Source: Ferrimonas balearica
GTDB taxonomy: Bacteria; Pseudomonadota; Gammaproteobacteria; Enterobacterales; Shewanellaceae
DNA: 64,000 bases
Direction of reading: 5' to 3'
Assembly: GCF_019802055.1 (NCBI RefSeq)
Contig: NZ_JAHVHW010000004.1
Location: forward strand, 496,001 to 560,000
Made by a program: the position numbers and the translations under genes. Within the stretch, counting starts at the first letter, position 1, and the number at the start of each line of letters is the position of its first letter. The notes under the pieces are model-generated. The model saw nothing but the letters and a program-made list of their open reading frames with translations. It was not told the DNA's origin and searched no databases. Below, piece after piece: positions 52,896-61,983 of this stretch.

Positions 52896-53777
52896 GTGTT
52901 TGAGTTACACCAAGAGGTGGTCACGATCGTCGACAATGTTGTCGTCAAATACTTCATCACCGACTTCAGCCAACCGGTGATCGTTTCGTTTGCCTGTGCG
53001 GCAAGCTCTCTGAGCCACTCTGAGATCGCCGCAGGGCACTCTCCCTGGTCCTACGACTTCTGGAAAAAAAACGGCATCAACGTCGTGGCTTTTGCGTCAA
53101 TTGACGAAGAAAACTGGTACCAGTCCGAAGCACTGTCTGACTTTTGCGATCAGTTGAGAGGCTGGTTGGCCCCCTTCCCCAAGCGGCTTGGATACGGCTA
53201 CAGCATGGGCGGTTTCGGCGTTGCAGCCTACGGCAACCAACTGGGGCTGGACCACGCCATGTTGTTTGCACCGGCAACCAGCACGGATCCCCGGATTGTT
53301 GAGTGGGATACCAAGGCCCGGTCACGAACTGCCGAACGCGGACTGGACTGGCTTGGGCCGATGAACGACAGCATCCACTGCCGGGTTCCCCTCACCATTC
53401 TTTATGACCCACTGTATGAATTGGACAGGCGCCATGTGCGGCGCTTTGAGCACCAACTTCAGCTCGATCTGATGCCAATGCCTGGCATAGGCCACTCCGT
53501 TCCGGAGTCATTGTTAAAACTCAATATGCTGAAATCGGTCTGCCTGGAATTTGCCGCAGGCCGGATTGATCGGGCCGCATTTTTCAGCAAGCTTCGGAAA
53601 CGGCGCACCCTGTATATCTACTTTCAGCAGATGAAGAATGCGGCCAGGCGCCGCAACTCCAAGAAAGCCCAACGGGTGATCCACTACCATCGACTTCGGT
53701 GGTCTTTGAAAAACCTGAATAAGATCCGTCAGCATAAAGCAGAGGCGAAAGATCGCCGCAAACTCCTGGCCAGTTAG
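52896..53777 (+). CDS. Alpha/beta-hydrolase-like protein with a basic C-terminal tail
   Basis: The 293-residue protein has an alpha/beta hydrolase core (about 20-215) with the nucleophile elbow GYSMGGFG, an acidic residue in ILYDPLYELD and His in PMPGIGHSVPE. The last 65 residues are rich in Arg and Lys (FFSKLRKRRTLYIYFQQMK... KAEAKDRRKLL), suggesting binding to nucleic acid, membrane or another protein. No signal peptide. GTG at 52896 is the best start but the ribosome site is poor. Substrate unknown. Confidence 0.7.
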   Translation: MFELHQEVVTIVDNVVVKYFITDFSQPVIVSFACAASSLSHSEIAAGHSPWSYDFWKKNGINVVAFASIDEENWYQSEALSDFCDQLRGWLAPFPKRLGYGYSMGGFGVAAYGNQLGLDHAMLFAPATSTDPRIVEWDTKARSRTAERGLDWLGPMNDSIHCRVPLTILYDPLYELDRRHVRRFEHQLQLDLMPMPGIGHSVPESLLKLNMLKSVCLEFAAGRIDRAAFFSKLRKRRTLYIYFQQMKNAARRRNSKKAQRVIHYHRLRWSLKNLNKIRQHKAEAKDRRKLLAS

Positions 53778-53862
53778 CCTTTCTGAGACCTTTTTCGGGG
53801 CGGTTGTCCTCAATCAACCGCCCTGCTACGCTGAAGCACCAAATCTAAACAGGTGTTTGAAC

Positions 53863-54303
53863 ATGGAGTCGTTTCAGCAAGCCTACCCCTTCCATACCCC
53901 CATCACCGTGGCCTGGGGGGAGATGGATGCCCTTCAGCACGTCAATAACGTGGTCTATTTCCGCTACTTCGAGACGGCGCGTATCGCGTTTTTCCAGCAG
54001 TTGGGTCTGATGGAATCGCTCAAGCAAGCGGGCATTGCCCCGGTGCTCAGCGAAACCCGTGCCCGCTACCGCCGCCCGGTGACCTTTCCCGATTCCCTGC
54101 TGGTGGGAGCGCGGATCACCCGCCTGGCGGAAGACCGGCTGACCATGGAGTACGCGGTATTCAGCCAGCAGCAGCAAACCGTCACCACATTGGGCGAAGC
54201 GGAGATCGTGGCGTTTGACGCCCGGGCCGGTGGCAAGTGCGCCATTCCCGATGCGCTGCGGGAGCAGCTCTCGGCTTACCTGACGGCCCCTGAATGTGCC
54301 TGA
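53863..54303 (+). CDS. Hotdog-fold acyl-CoA thioesterase (YbgC/4HBT family)
   Basis: The 146-residue protein carries the 4HBT signature WGEMDALQHVNNVVYFRYFETARIAF, where the Asp is the catalytic residue, and the PVTFPDSLLVGARI strand. It hydrolyses acyl-CoA thioesters in the cytoplasm. AGGTG lies seven bases before the ATG at 53863. It overlaps the next gene by ten bases, forming a two-gene unit with the NRDE protein. Confidence 0.9.
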   Translation: MESFQQAYPFHTPITVAWGEMDALQHVNNVVYFRYFETARIAFFQQLGLMESLKQAGIAPVLSETRARYRRPVTFPDSLLVGARITRLAEDRLTMEYAVFSQQQQTVTTLGEAEIVAFDARAGGKCAIPDALREQLSAYLTAPECA

Positions 54304-55037
54304 TCGCCTTTGACTGGCGCCCCGGCTCCTCCACCCCTCTGCGGCTGTGGGCCAACCGGGACGAGTTCTATGCCCGGCCCACCGAGCCGCTGCATCGCTG
54401 GGATAACGGCCTGTGGGCAGGCCGCGATCTGCAGGCTGGAGGTACCTGGTTGGGGTTATCGGAGCGGGGAGCCTGGGCGGCGCTCACCAATGTTCGTGAG
54501 CCGGGCACACCGCCCGGCCCACGTTCCAGAGGGGAGTTAATTACCGAGTTCCTGTTGAGCGACCTGACGCCCCGGGCGTTCTTTCAACAGTGGTCGCCTG
54601 AAGACTACAGCGGCGTGAACCTGCTGCTCGGCTATGGCGACCAGCTGGTGTTTGGCTCCAACCGCAGTGTTGAGTCGCGCCTTCTTGAGCCGGGCCGGTA
54701 CGGGCTCAGTAACGCCTCGTTGGATACCCCCTGGCCCAAGCTGAACCGGATCAAATCCCTGATGGCACCCGCCGTGGCATCGACCGACGCTCTGGCTTAT
54801 CTGCGAGATCGGCTGCAACCCGCTGATGCCGATCTGCCGGATACCGGCATCGGCCTGGAGTGGGAACGCCTGCTGGGCCCCATCTTTATCCAGAGCCCCC
54901 TTTACGGCACCCGCAGCAGTTCAGTGTTAACCCTGACGTCGGATGGGCGATTCGACTGGCTGGAGCAAGGCTATGGCCCGGAGGGCGCACTGGCACAAAC
55001 CCAACTTCAGGGCCGGTTAATGCGGCCTATTGGTTAG
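54294..55037 (+). CDS. NRDE (TANGO2-like) family protein
   Basis: The 247-residue protein starts MCLIAFDWRP and has the eponymous ANRDEFYARP motif, WAGRDLQAGGTWLGLSERGAWAALTNVREP, and SNASLDTPWPKL, all hallmarks of the NRDE/TANGO2 family. The N-terminal Cys suggests an Ntn-hydrolase relation; a role in acyl or heme metabolism has been proposed for the family. It overlaps the thioesterase gene by ten bases and the convergent small gene by eleven. Confidence 0.9.
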   Translation: MCLIAFDWRPGSSTPLRLWANRDEFYARPTEPLHRWDNGLWAGRDLQAGGTWLGLSERGAWAALTNVREPGTPPGPRSRGELITEFLLSDLTPRAFFQQWSPEDYSGVNLLLGYGDQLVFGSNRSVESRLLEPGRYGLSNASLDTPWPKLNRIKSLMAPAVASTDALAYLRDRLQPADADLPDTGIGLEWERLLGPIFIQSPLYGTRSSSVLTLTSDGRFDWLEQGYGPEGALAQTQLQGRLMRPIG

Positions 55038-55323
55038 GATCCGGCGGCGTTTCCTGCCCCTGCTTCGGCTTCTCCAGAATGATGCTCTCCGGCATCCCCT
55101 CCGGTTGACAGAAAAGCTGCTCCGTCTTGGGGTGATGCTGACAGAGACCACCGGTCTCAATGCCGGTGGGGCCAACGATGGTGCAGTTGTCACCCGCTTT
55201 CATACCCTCACAAGCCGCAATGGTGGCTTTGGGCAGCGTGGGAGCTTCGGAAGCGGAAGCGACAGAGGACAGCGCCAGCAGTATGGACGCGGCGCATAGG
55301 GGGGAGTAGCGGACCGTTGCCAT
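55027..55323 (-). CDS. Small secreted Cys-containing protein
   Basis: The 98-residue protein has a signal peptide (about 1-24, SVASAS) and a mature chain with four Cys (ACEGMKAGDNC, GLCQHHPKTEQLFC) and a Pro/Glu-rich C-terminus. Likely periplasmic with two disulfides. The motif KAGDNCTIVGPTGIETGGLC resembles short DUF proteins found beside redox genes, but I cannot name it. It converges on the NRDE gene with an 11-base overlap. Confidence 0.68.
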   Translation of the reverse strand: MATVRYSPLCAASILLALSSVASASEAPTLPKATIAACEGMKAGDNCTIVGPTGIETGGLCQHHPKTEQLFCQPEGMPESIILEKPKQGQETPPDPNQ

Positions 55324-55386
55324 GAACAGATTCTCCTTCAGTGACCTGAAGAAAAGGTAGACGGATCAATGGCTCCCCGCCAGAAA

Positions 55387-55416
55387 TGACAACGGGGCCA
55401 GTCGGCCCCGTTGTCA
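55387..55416 (-). terminator. Terminator hairpin of the YbjN paralog
   Basis: TGACAACGGGGCC-AGTC-GGCCCCGTTGTCA is a perfect 13-pair stem, followed on the minus strand by ATTTCT. It lies 14 bases past the stop of the downstream YbjN gene. Confidence 0.7.
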
Positions 55417-55430
55417 TGATGCGAAACGGT

Positions 55431-55886
55431 TCAAAGCATGTTTTCTTCGAACGTCTCCATCGCCAGCTTCCACCAATCGATGGTGTCTTCCAGGTTTTCC
55501 CGGCTAACCCCTTTGTAGAGGTTCACGGTCATCTCGATGTTGGGATCGCCGTCTTCGTCCAGGTACGCCTTACCGTAGCGAGTGGTGACGTTCCACTCGT
55601 TGATCTCTGACATGGTCACGTCGCTGCCGGACCAGGCGGCAGTGAACTGGATCTCACGACAACGGCGGCCATCATCGCAGCCGTAGAAGTACACGGCGTA
55701 CTTGGTGCCGTTGATTCGGCCAATGATCATCGGGTCCCCTTCGCCGTCGGTATCCAGGTTGGCAGAGCCAAAGCCCCGAGCCAGATTGACGATTTCAGAC
55801 GGGTCGGTGGCGTCCACCAGAGGTGCGGACAATACAGGGGCGGTCGCCAACAGGGCTGTGGCGGCCAGGGCACGGATGAGGGTCAT
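55431..55886 (-). CDS. Secreted YbjN-domain protein
   Basis: The 151-residue protein has a signal peptide (about 1-20, APVLSA) and a YbjN domain. It shares GFGSANLDTDGEGDPMI, INGTKYAVYFYGC, REIQF, WN..TRYGKAY and LEDTIDWWK with the gene upstream, so the two are tandem paralogs. YbjN-fold proteins resemble type III secretion chaperones; here export suggests a periplasmic role. Two Cys (CDDGRRC) could form a disulfide. ATG at 55886 has GGAG six bases upstream. Confidence 0.85.
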   Translation of the reverse strand: MTLIRALAATALLATAPVLSAPLVDATDPSEIVNLARGFGSANLDTDGEGDPMIIGRINGTKYAVYFYGCDDGRRCREIQFTAAWSGSDVTMSEINEWNVTTRYGKAYLDEDGDPNIEMTVNLYKGVSRENLEDTIDWWKLAMETFEENML

Positions 55887-56030
55887 GACCGGCTCCTTGG
55901 TCAAGTTAAAGTTGAATAAAATGAGTTAACTGCACTCCATGGCCATTGTGAAACCTGTCCGACCACCATTCAACCCCAACTCAGAATTTTCTTTTGGGGC
56001 GCCGTTCGACGCCCCTCGGTATTGCTGAGC

Positions 56031-56522
56031 TTACAGTCGCTCTTCAAAAGCGGTGAGCGCCACCTTCCACCAGTCGATGGTGTCTTCCAGGTTCGCGCGA
56101 GTCACACCCTCAAACAGGTTAACGGTGAACTCCAGCACCGGGTCACCTTCGAAGTCGATATAGGCTTTGCCGTAACGGGTTTCCTCGTTCCAGAGGTTGA
56201 CACCATCTTTATCCATTTCGGCATCGGCCCATGCGGCAGCAAACTGAATTTCGCGGCAGGATTGGCCCTCTTCACAACCGTAGAAATAGATGACGTACTG
56301 GGTGCCGTTGATGCGCCCCACGATCATGGGATCGCCTTCGCTATCAACCTCAAGATTGGCCGAACCAAAGCCGCGGGCCAGTTCAACAATCACCTCGGGG
56401 TTCGTGGCGTCGACGATGGCTTTCGGGTCGTTCGCGGCCTCCACCGGCTCGTTGCTGGTGCTGGCACAACCGGCCAGGGTAAGCGCGGCGGCCAGGCCGA
56501 GAAGGATGCGGGGTAGTTTCAT
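56031..56522 (-). CDS. YbjN-domain lipoprotein
   Basis: The 163-residue paralog of the neighbouring YbjN protein has a lipobox (LTLAGC, Cys19) and so should be anchored to a membrane, while the neighbour is soluble. The core is the same (GFGSANLEVDSEGDPMIVG, INGTQYVIYFYGCEEGQSCREIQF, LEDTIDWWKVALTAFEE). ATG at 56522 with AAGGA at six bases is preferred over the ATG two codons earlier. The pair arose by tandem duplication. Confidence 0.87.
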   Translation of the reverse strand: MKLPRILLGLAAALTLAGCASTSNEPVEAANDPKAIVDATNPEVIVELARGFGSANLEVDSEGDPMIVGRINGTQYVIYFYGCEEGQSCREIQFAAAWADAEMDKDGVNLWNEETRYGKAYIDFEGDPVLEFTVNLFEGVTRANLEDTIDWWKVALTAFEERL

Positions 56523-56665
56523 GGTCATTCCTTATGACAAGTAAAAAAACCACCTTGACATCAACTAAATGGTTGATAGATAAAGCGGTTCAAAAACGAT
56601 GGGATGATAGTGGATGGTCACCGTCGACGCCGTGACCTACCCCGCAGCGATGCCGGTTCGAACCG

Positions 56666-57364
56666 TCAGCCGTTACGCACGGACTGCACTTCCGCCTCGG
56701 TCAGCATGCGCCACTCACCCGCTTCCAGCGTCTCATCCAGCTCGATGGCGCCGATGGCTTCGCGGTGCAGGGCCACCACCTTGTTGCCTAAGGCGGCAAA
56801 CATCCGCTTCACCTGATGGTACTTGCCCTCTTCGATGGTCAGCAGCACTTCGGTATCGGAGATCCGCACCAGTTCCGCCGGACGGGTCAGCCCATCTTCG
56901 TTATGCAGTTGCACCCCTTCGGCGAAGCGCTGCTCGGCGTCCCCCACAAGAGGTTCAGCCAGCCAGGCCCGGTAGCGCTTGCTGCACTGACGTCGAGGAG
57001 AGGTGATCTGGTGACACCACTGCCCATCTTCGCTGAGCAGCAGCAGGCCCGTGGTGTCCACATCGAGGCGACCGGCGATGCGCAGCGCTTCCCGTTTGGG
57101 CAACTCAATCAGGTTCAACACCGAGGGGTAGAGTTCATCCACATTGGAGCAGAGAAACTCCGCGGGTTTATGCAACATGATGTAGCGGGTGGCCACCGGT
57201 CCCAGCGGTACCCCTTCCAGCACCACCCGAGTTTCATCGGTTACCTTAAATCCCGGGTCCTTTACGACTTCGCCATTGCACTGTACTTCCCCTTTGTGCA
57301 GCAGTTTTTTCGCCGTGGAGCGAGTGAGATCGGTGCAACTGCACAGGTATTTATCTAGACGCAT
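56666..57364 (-). CDS. rsuA: 16S rRNA pseudouridine(516) synthase RsuA
   Basis: The 232-residue enzyme has an N-terminal S4 domain (MRLDKYLCSCTDLTRSTAKKLL) and the RsuA/RluB catalytic domain with GRLDVDTTGLLLLSEDGQ, where Asp is catalytic, and the EGKYHQVKRMFAALGNKVVALHR block. Length equals E. coli RsuA (231). It modifies U516 of 16S rRNA. ATG at 57364 with GAGG upstream; an upstream extension is not conserved in family pattern. Confidence 0.93.
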   Translation of the reverse strand: MRLDKYLCSCTDLTRSTAKKLLHKGEVQCNGEVVKDPGFKVTDETRVVLEGVPLGPVATRYIMLHKPAEFLCSNVDELYPSVLNLIELPKREALRIAGRLDVDTTGLLLLSEDGQWCHQITSPRRQCSKRYRAWLAEPLVGDAEQRFAEGVQLHNEDGLTRPAELVRISDTEVLLTIEEGKYHQVKRMFAALGNKVVALHREAIGAIELDETLEAGEWRMLTEAEVQSVRNG

Positions 57365-57487
57365 GGAAAACGAACCTCGGAAAATTTGCGCCATTATCGG
57401 GCTTTTTCTCCCGACTGGCGATGGCTTTCAGCGGGATCACCGCCTAGACCTATAAGCTCGCAAGCCTCAACAGGACGGAGTCAGCTT

Positions 57488-58396
57488 ATGGCCAGTGCCG
57501 CCAACCCGTTGCGTTCCATTCTTTATGCCCTCGCGGCCAACCTCTCCATCGCCATCGCCAAACTGGTGGCGGCATTGGTGACCCATTCGGGCTCCATGAT
57601 GGCGGAAGCGATTCACTCCTTTGCGGATACCGGCAACCAATTGCTGCTGTTGCTGGGGCTTAAGACCGCACGCCGTCCCCCTTCGCCGGAGCACCCCCTG
57701 GGCTATGGCAAAACCATCTACTTCTGGTCATTCATCGTCGCCATCATGCTGTTCAGTATGGGGGGGCTCTACTCCCTGTATGAAGGCTGGCACAAATTGA
57801 TGGACCCTCATCCCCTTAACAGTCCCTGGATCGCCATTGCGGTATTGGTGTTTGCCATCATCGCCGAGGGCCTCTCTCTGCGCGGCTGCATCCAGGAGGT
57901 GAATAAGGAGCGCTATGGGCGCAGTTTCTGGCGCTGGTTCCGGGAGACGCGCAGCAGTGCCCTGCTGGTGATCTTTGGTGAGGACCTGGCGGCGCTTCTG
58001 GGTCTGGTACTCGCGCTCTTCTTTGTGGCGATGACCATGATCACCGGCGATCCCACCTGGGACGCCTACGGCAGCATCAGCATCGGTGTTCTTTTGGTGC
58101 TGATCGCCCTCTTTATCGGCATTGAGATTAAATCCCTGATCATCGGTCAGGGAGTGGAGCCCCGCATTAAGGCGGAGATGGTGGCCTTTCTGGAGTCCCA
58201 GCCGGGGGTGGATAAGGTGTTCAATCTTCTGACCCTGCAACTGGGCGCAGACGTGATGGTGGCGGTAAAACTCAAGATGAACGCTCAGGGGGACGCCGCA
58301 GCGCTGGTGGGTCAGATCAACGAGGTGGAAGCGGCCTTTAAGGCCGCCTTCCCCCAGGTGGTCTGGCGTTTCTTCGAGCCGGATCTGGCGGACTGA
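57488..58396 (+). CDS. Cation diffusion facilitator (CDF) transporter
   Basis: The 302-residue protein has six helices and a C-terminal cytosolic domain. The site HSGSMMAEAIHSFADTGNQLLLLLGL corresponds to the H/D metal site of CDF helix II, and GEDLAALLGLVLAL is the site on helix V (usual HxxxD becomes GEDxxA-L-G, so E/D in place of H). The PEHPLGYGKTIYFWSF stretch is standard. The altered helix V site (no His) suggests Mn or Fe rather than Zn. ATG at 57488 with GGAG. Confidence 0.85.
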   Translation: MASAANPLRSILYALAANLSIAIAKLVAALVTHSGSMMAEAIHSFADTGNQLLLLLGLKTARRPPSPEHPLGYGKTIYFWSFIVAIMLFSMGGLYSLYEGWHKLMDPHPLNSPWIAIAVLVFAIIAEGLSLRGCIQEVNKERYGRSFWRWFRETRSSALLVIFGEDLAALLGLVLALFFVAMTMITGDPTWDAYGSISIGVLLVLIALFIGIEIKSLIIGQGVEPRIKAEMVAFLESQPGVDKVFNLLTLQLGADVMVAVKLKMNAQGDAAALVGQINEVEAAFKAAFPQVVWRFFEPDLAD

Positions 58397-58403
58397 GAGG
58401 ACG

Positions 58404-59657
58404 TCAGGTTCGCTGGCGAGGGCGGGACAAGGCCCGCCGCTGCAGCCAGGCTATCCAGCCCAGCACCAGCACGATGGCCCCAATGCCATACAGCAGCGCG
58501 GGCCCCAGAGCGAACCCCAGCAGGGCGGTCAGGGCCGCGCCTGTCATAGCCAGAGCGCGGTAGCGGCGGGACAACAGGCGATAACCGGCCGCCATGGAGA
58601 GCAGATAGACCACCACAAACAGGCCGTTTACCCAGGGCAGCAGCCGATCAAAATCCAATGCCGCCCAGTGCGCCACCATCAGGGAGAGGGCCAACAGGGT
58701 GGCCAGGCTGAGCAACGCCCGCTGCGGCACCCGGTAGCGGTTCAACGACTCCAGCGAGGCGGGAAGATAGCCCTGCTGGCTGAGGCTCCAGATCAACCGG
58801 GACATCGCATTCAGATAGGTATTCATGGTGGCGATGCCCGCCAGGATCCCCAACAGCCCGATGACCCAGGCGCCACCGCCCCCGACCGCAGCGTTAAACA
58901 GATCCACCATCATCAGACGGCTCTCCCCCGGCATCATCAGGATCAGCACGGTGCCGCACAGGTAGATCACCCCCACCAGCAGAGTGGCCCAGAGCATGGC
59001 GGGCACAAAGTCCCGCTCAGGTGACTTGAATTCGGCGGAGAGGTGGCTCATCGCCTCCACACCAAGATAACTCCAGATCGCCACGCCCGCGGCGGCCAGC
59101 ATCGGGTCCCAGGACCAGGGCCCGGCCAGAGGTTTAAACGAGCCCTCTGTGGTGCCAAACAACACCACGGCAATCCCCACCATCACTGCCAAAATCACCA
59201 GGGTCAGCCCGAACTGCAGCCGACCCGACAGCTGCACCCCTTTGAGGTTCAGCAGCACCATCGCCGCCAGCACCCCCAACTGCGCCAGCAGAGTGCCCAA
59301 CGTCCCCAGCGGCACCAGGCTATGCACAAACTCAAAGGTCATCATCATCGCTGCGGGCAACCCCACAGGGGCAGCAAACAGGAACACCAGTCCGACACTG
59401 GCTCCTGCCCGCTCTCCAAACGCTTTGGCGACAAAATAGGCCGGGCCACCGGCATTGGGAAAGCGTCGTCCCAGTTGAGCAAACACCAGAGTGATGGGCA
59501 GCATGGCCAGGATCAGCAACCCCCAGGCCCAGAGGGCTCCGGCGCCCGCCATCGACACCGTCAATTGGGGCAGAATAAAGACACTGGTGCCCAACAGAGC
59601 GGTGGCCAGCAGGCCGACGCCTTGCCAGCGGGTAATGGAGGGATTCAGGGTGGTCAT
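58404..59657 (-). CDS. yjeH: YjeH-like APC-family amino-acid exporter
   Basis: The 417-residue protein matches YjeH, the E. coli exporter of methionine and branched-chain amino acids (418 residues). About twelve helices; MTTLNPSITRWQGVGLLATALLGTSVFILPQ at the N-terminus, FGERAGASVGLVFLFAAPVGLPAA and GVEAMSHLSAEFKSPERDFVPA are characteristic. ATG at 59657 with AAGGA upstream. It is transcribed divergently from an Lrp/AsnC regulator, which probably controls it. Confidence 0.88.
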   Translation of the reverse strand: MTTLNPSITRWQGVGLLATALLGTSVFILPQLTVSMAGAGALWAWGLLILAMLPITLVFAQLGRRFPNAGGPAYFVAKAFGERAGASVGLVFLFAAPVGLPAAMMMTFEFVHSLVPLGTLGTLLAQLGVLAAMVLLNLKGVQLSGRLQFGLTLVILAVMVGIAVVLFGTTEGSFKPLAGPWSWDPMLAAAGVAIWSYLGVEAMSHLSAEFKSPERDFVPAMLWATLLVGVIYLCGTVLILMMPGESRLMMVDLFNAAVGGGGAWVIGLLGILAGIATMNTYLNAMSRLIWSLSQQGYLPASLESLNRYRVPQRALLSLATLLALSLMVAHWAALDFDRLLPWVNGLFVVVYLLSMAAGYRLLSRRYRALAMTGAALTALLGFALGPALLYGIGAIVLVLGWIAWLQRRALSRPRQRT

Positions 59658-59770
59658 TGCAGTTCCTTGGCCATAAAACACCGATGCGTTAGTGTACGCA
59701 CAGGACGGCCAACAGGTCGTCGCCATTGGCCGACGGATCGTCGGCATCCGCCCCCAACCGGATCTCATGG

Positions 59771-60202
59771 ATGAACTCACAGGACCTCGATAAATTTGAC
59801 CAGGCGATCATCACCGCCCTGCGCCAGAACGCCCGTCAGCCCATCTCTGCCATCGCACAGCAGGTTAATCTCTCCCGCTCCTCCGTATCGGAACGGATTA
59901 AACGGCTGGAACAGAGCGGTGTGATCCGCGGCTATCGAGTGCTGCTCCGCCCCAGCGCCCGAACGGACGTCAGTGCCTATTTCGAGATCCGCCATAACCA
60001 GAAGCAGTGCAAAAACCTGGCGGACAAGCTGAAGCAGATCCCGGAGGTGCAGAGTTGCCATGGCATCACCGGCGAGATCGACCTGCTGGTGCTGGTACGG
60101 GCAGAGTCGATGCAGCGGCTTCACCAGATCCGGGAGAGCATTGAAGCCAATCCAGCCATCACCAAGATCGTCACCCACGTAGTGATGAGTGAGTGGTTCT
60201 GA
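59771..60202 (+). CDS. Lrp/AsnC family transcriptional regulator
   Basis: The 143-residue protein has an N-terminal HTH (DKFDQAIITALRQNARQPISAIAQQVNLSRSSVSERIKRLEQSGVIRGY) and a RAM ligand domain (VQSCHGITGEIDLLVLVRAESMQRLHQI). ATG at 59771 gives the standard start MNSQDLDKFD. It lies 113 bases from yjeH and is divergent, the classical arrangement of an amino-acid-responsive regulator and its exporter target. Confidence 0.92.
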   Translation: MNSQDLDKFDQAIITALRQNARQPISAIAQQVNLSRSSVSERIKRLEQSGVIRGYRVLLRPSARTDVSAYFEIRHNQKQCKNLADKLKQIPEVQSCHGITGEIDLLVLVRAESMQRLHQIRESIEANPAITKIVTHVVMSEWF

Positions 60203-60318
60203 CCCTCTGCGCAGCAGGGTGTTCTGCGGACTCGCTCATTTGCCTCCGTTTGTGCCTTTTCATGTCCGGATAACCCTTTTAAGTTAAAAGGCTGTCATCC
60301 CAAGGAGAGGGTTACCCC

Positions 60319-61983
60319 ATGCTGGCACGACGCCTTCTGACACTGATTCTGCTGCTTATCACCCTGCCGGCAAGCGCCGGCCAGGGGGCGATCGCCGCAC
60401 CGGACCGCTACGGCGCCGAAACCGGTGCTGCCATCCTGGCGCAAGGAGGCAATGCGGTGGACGCCGCCGTCGCCACCGCCTTCACCCTGGCCGTCACCTA
60501 TCCGGAAGCGGGCAACCTGGGTGGCGGCGGGTTTATGACCCTCTGGTTCGAAGGCCATCCCTACTTTCTCGACTACCGGGAAACCGCGCCCGCCCTTGCC
60601 CATCGAGACCTCTACCTGGATGAGCAGGGTGAGGTGATCCCTGACCTCAGTCTGGTGGGCAGCAAAGCGGTTGGGGTGCCGGGCTCGGTGATGGGGATGT
60701 GGGAGGCGCATCAGCGCTTTGGCCAACTGCCCTGGGCCCAGTTGCTGGCTCCCGCCATTCAACTGGCGGAGCAGGGGTTTGTGCCGGGCGAGGCGTTGTA
60801 TCAGATTAAGCAGGACGGGCTGAGTCACTTTGGCGAGCGCACCAACTTTGCCCGGTACTTCGGCTCAATGGAAGCGGATAAACCGTTCCGCCAGCTGCAA
60901 CTGGCGGCCACCCTGAAACGGATCGCCACGCAGGGACCGGACGACTTCTACCAGGGAACGACGGCAGAGCTTCTGGTGGAGCAGATGGGGCACAGCGGCG
61001 GCTTGATCAGTCTGGAGGATCTGGTCAACTACCGCGCCAAATGGCGTCAGCCGATTCAGTTTCCCTGGCAGGGGTTCACGCTGGTCACCGCACCGCCCCC
61101 CAGTTCCGGCGGGATCGCCCTCGCCCAGCTGCTGGCTCTGAAGGCAGAACGCCTGAAGGATTTTGCCGGGCTGTCCGCCAATGAGGCACAGTACGTTCAC
61201 CTGGTAGCGGAGATTGAGAAGCGGGTGTTTGCCGACCGCGCCGAGTACCTGGGCGATCCCGATTTCCACCCGGTTCCGGTTGAGCGTCTGTTGGACCCGC
61301 AGTATCTGGCCAAGCGCGCCCAGGAGGTCAAGCCCAACAGCCTCTCCCCCACCCTGTCGGTCCAGCCGGGACTGGAGTCCCACCAGACCACCCACTACTC
61401 GGTGGTGGACGCCTGGGGTAATGCGGTTTCCAACACCACCACCCTGAACCTGGAGTTCGGCTCTGGTGTGGTCGTTGAGGGAGCGGGCTTTCTGCTCAAT
61501 AACGAGATGGATGACTTCTCCGCCAAGCCGGGCGTGCCCAACGCCTTTGGCGTCGTCGGCGGTGACGCCAATGCCATCGCCCCCGGCAAACGGATGCTCT
61601 CCTCCATGAGCCCCTCCCTGCTGGTAAAGGACAAGACGGTCGAGCTGGTGATCGGCACCCCGGGAGGCTCCACCATCTTCACCTCGGTGTTCCAGGTAAT
61701 CAGCAACCTCTATGACCTGGGAATGACACCCGAGCAGGCGGTAGCGCTGCCCCGCTTCCATCACCAACTCTGGCCCGCCAATGAGATCCGTCAGGAGCCC
61801 TATGGTTCACTGGCACCGGAGGATCAGAAACAGCTGGAACGGATGGGCTACAAGTTGGTGGTTCAGGACTGGGATCTGGGAGATGTGCAGGTGCTCCAGC
61901 GCCAGGAAAACGGCTGGCAGGGCGCCGCTGACCCAAGAGGACGGGGCACAGTGATTCTGGTTGAAACCGAATTCAACGAATAA
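60319..61983 (+). CDS. ggt: Periplasmic gamma-glutamyltransferase
   Basis: The 554-residue precursor has a signal peptide (about 1-21, LPASAG) and self-cleaves into large and small subunits before Thr357 in QTTHYSVVDAWGNAVSNTTTLN, the catalytic nucleophile. The PEAGNLGGGGFM, GVPGSVMGMWEAHQRFG and LNNEMDDFSAKPG...SSMSPSLLVKDK blocks match GGT. It breaks down glutathione and gamma-glutamyl compounds in the periplasm. RBS GGAGAGGG precedes the ATG. Two hairpins follow, the second a strong terminator. Confidence 0.96.
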   Translation: MLARRLLTLILLLITLPASAGQGAIAAPDRYGAETGAAILAQGGNAVDAAVATAFTLAVTYPEAGNLGGGGFMTLWFEGHPYFLDYRETAPALAHRDLYLDEQGEVIPDLSLVGSKAVGVPGSVMGMWEAHQRFGQLPWAQLLAPAIQLAEQGFVPGEALYQIKQDGLSHFGERTNFARYFGSMEADKPFRQLQLAATLKRIATQGPDDFYQGTTAELLVEQMGHSGGLISLEDLVNYRAKWRQPIQFPWQGFTLVTAPPPSSGGIALAQLLALKAERLKDFAGLSANEAQYVHLVAEIEKRVFADRAEYLGDPDFHPVPVERLLDPQYLAKRAQEVKPNSLSPTLSVQPGLESHQTTHYSVVDAWGNAVSNTTTLNLEFGSGVVVEGAGFLLNNEMDDFSAKPGVPNAFGVVGGDANAIAPGKRMLSSMSPSLLVKDKTVELVIGTPGGSTIFTSVFQVISNLYDLGMTPEQAVALPRFHHQLWPANEIRQEPYGSLAPEDQKQLERMGYKLVVQDWDLGDVQVLQRQENGWQGAADPRGRGTVILVETEFNE

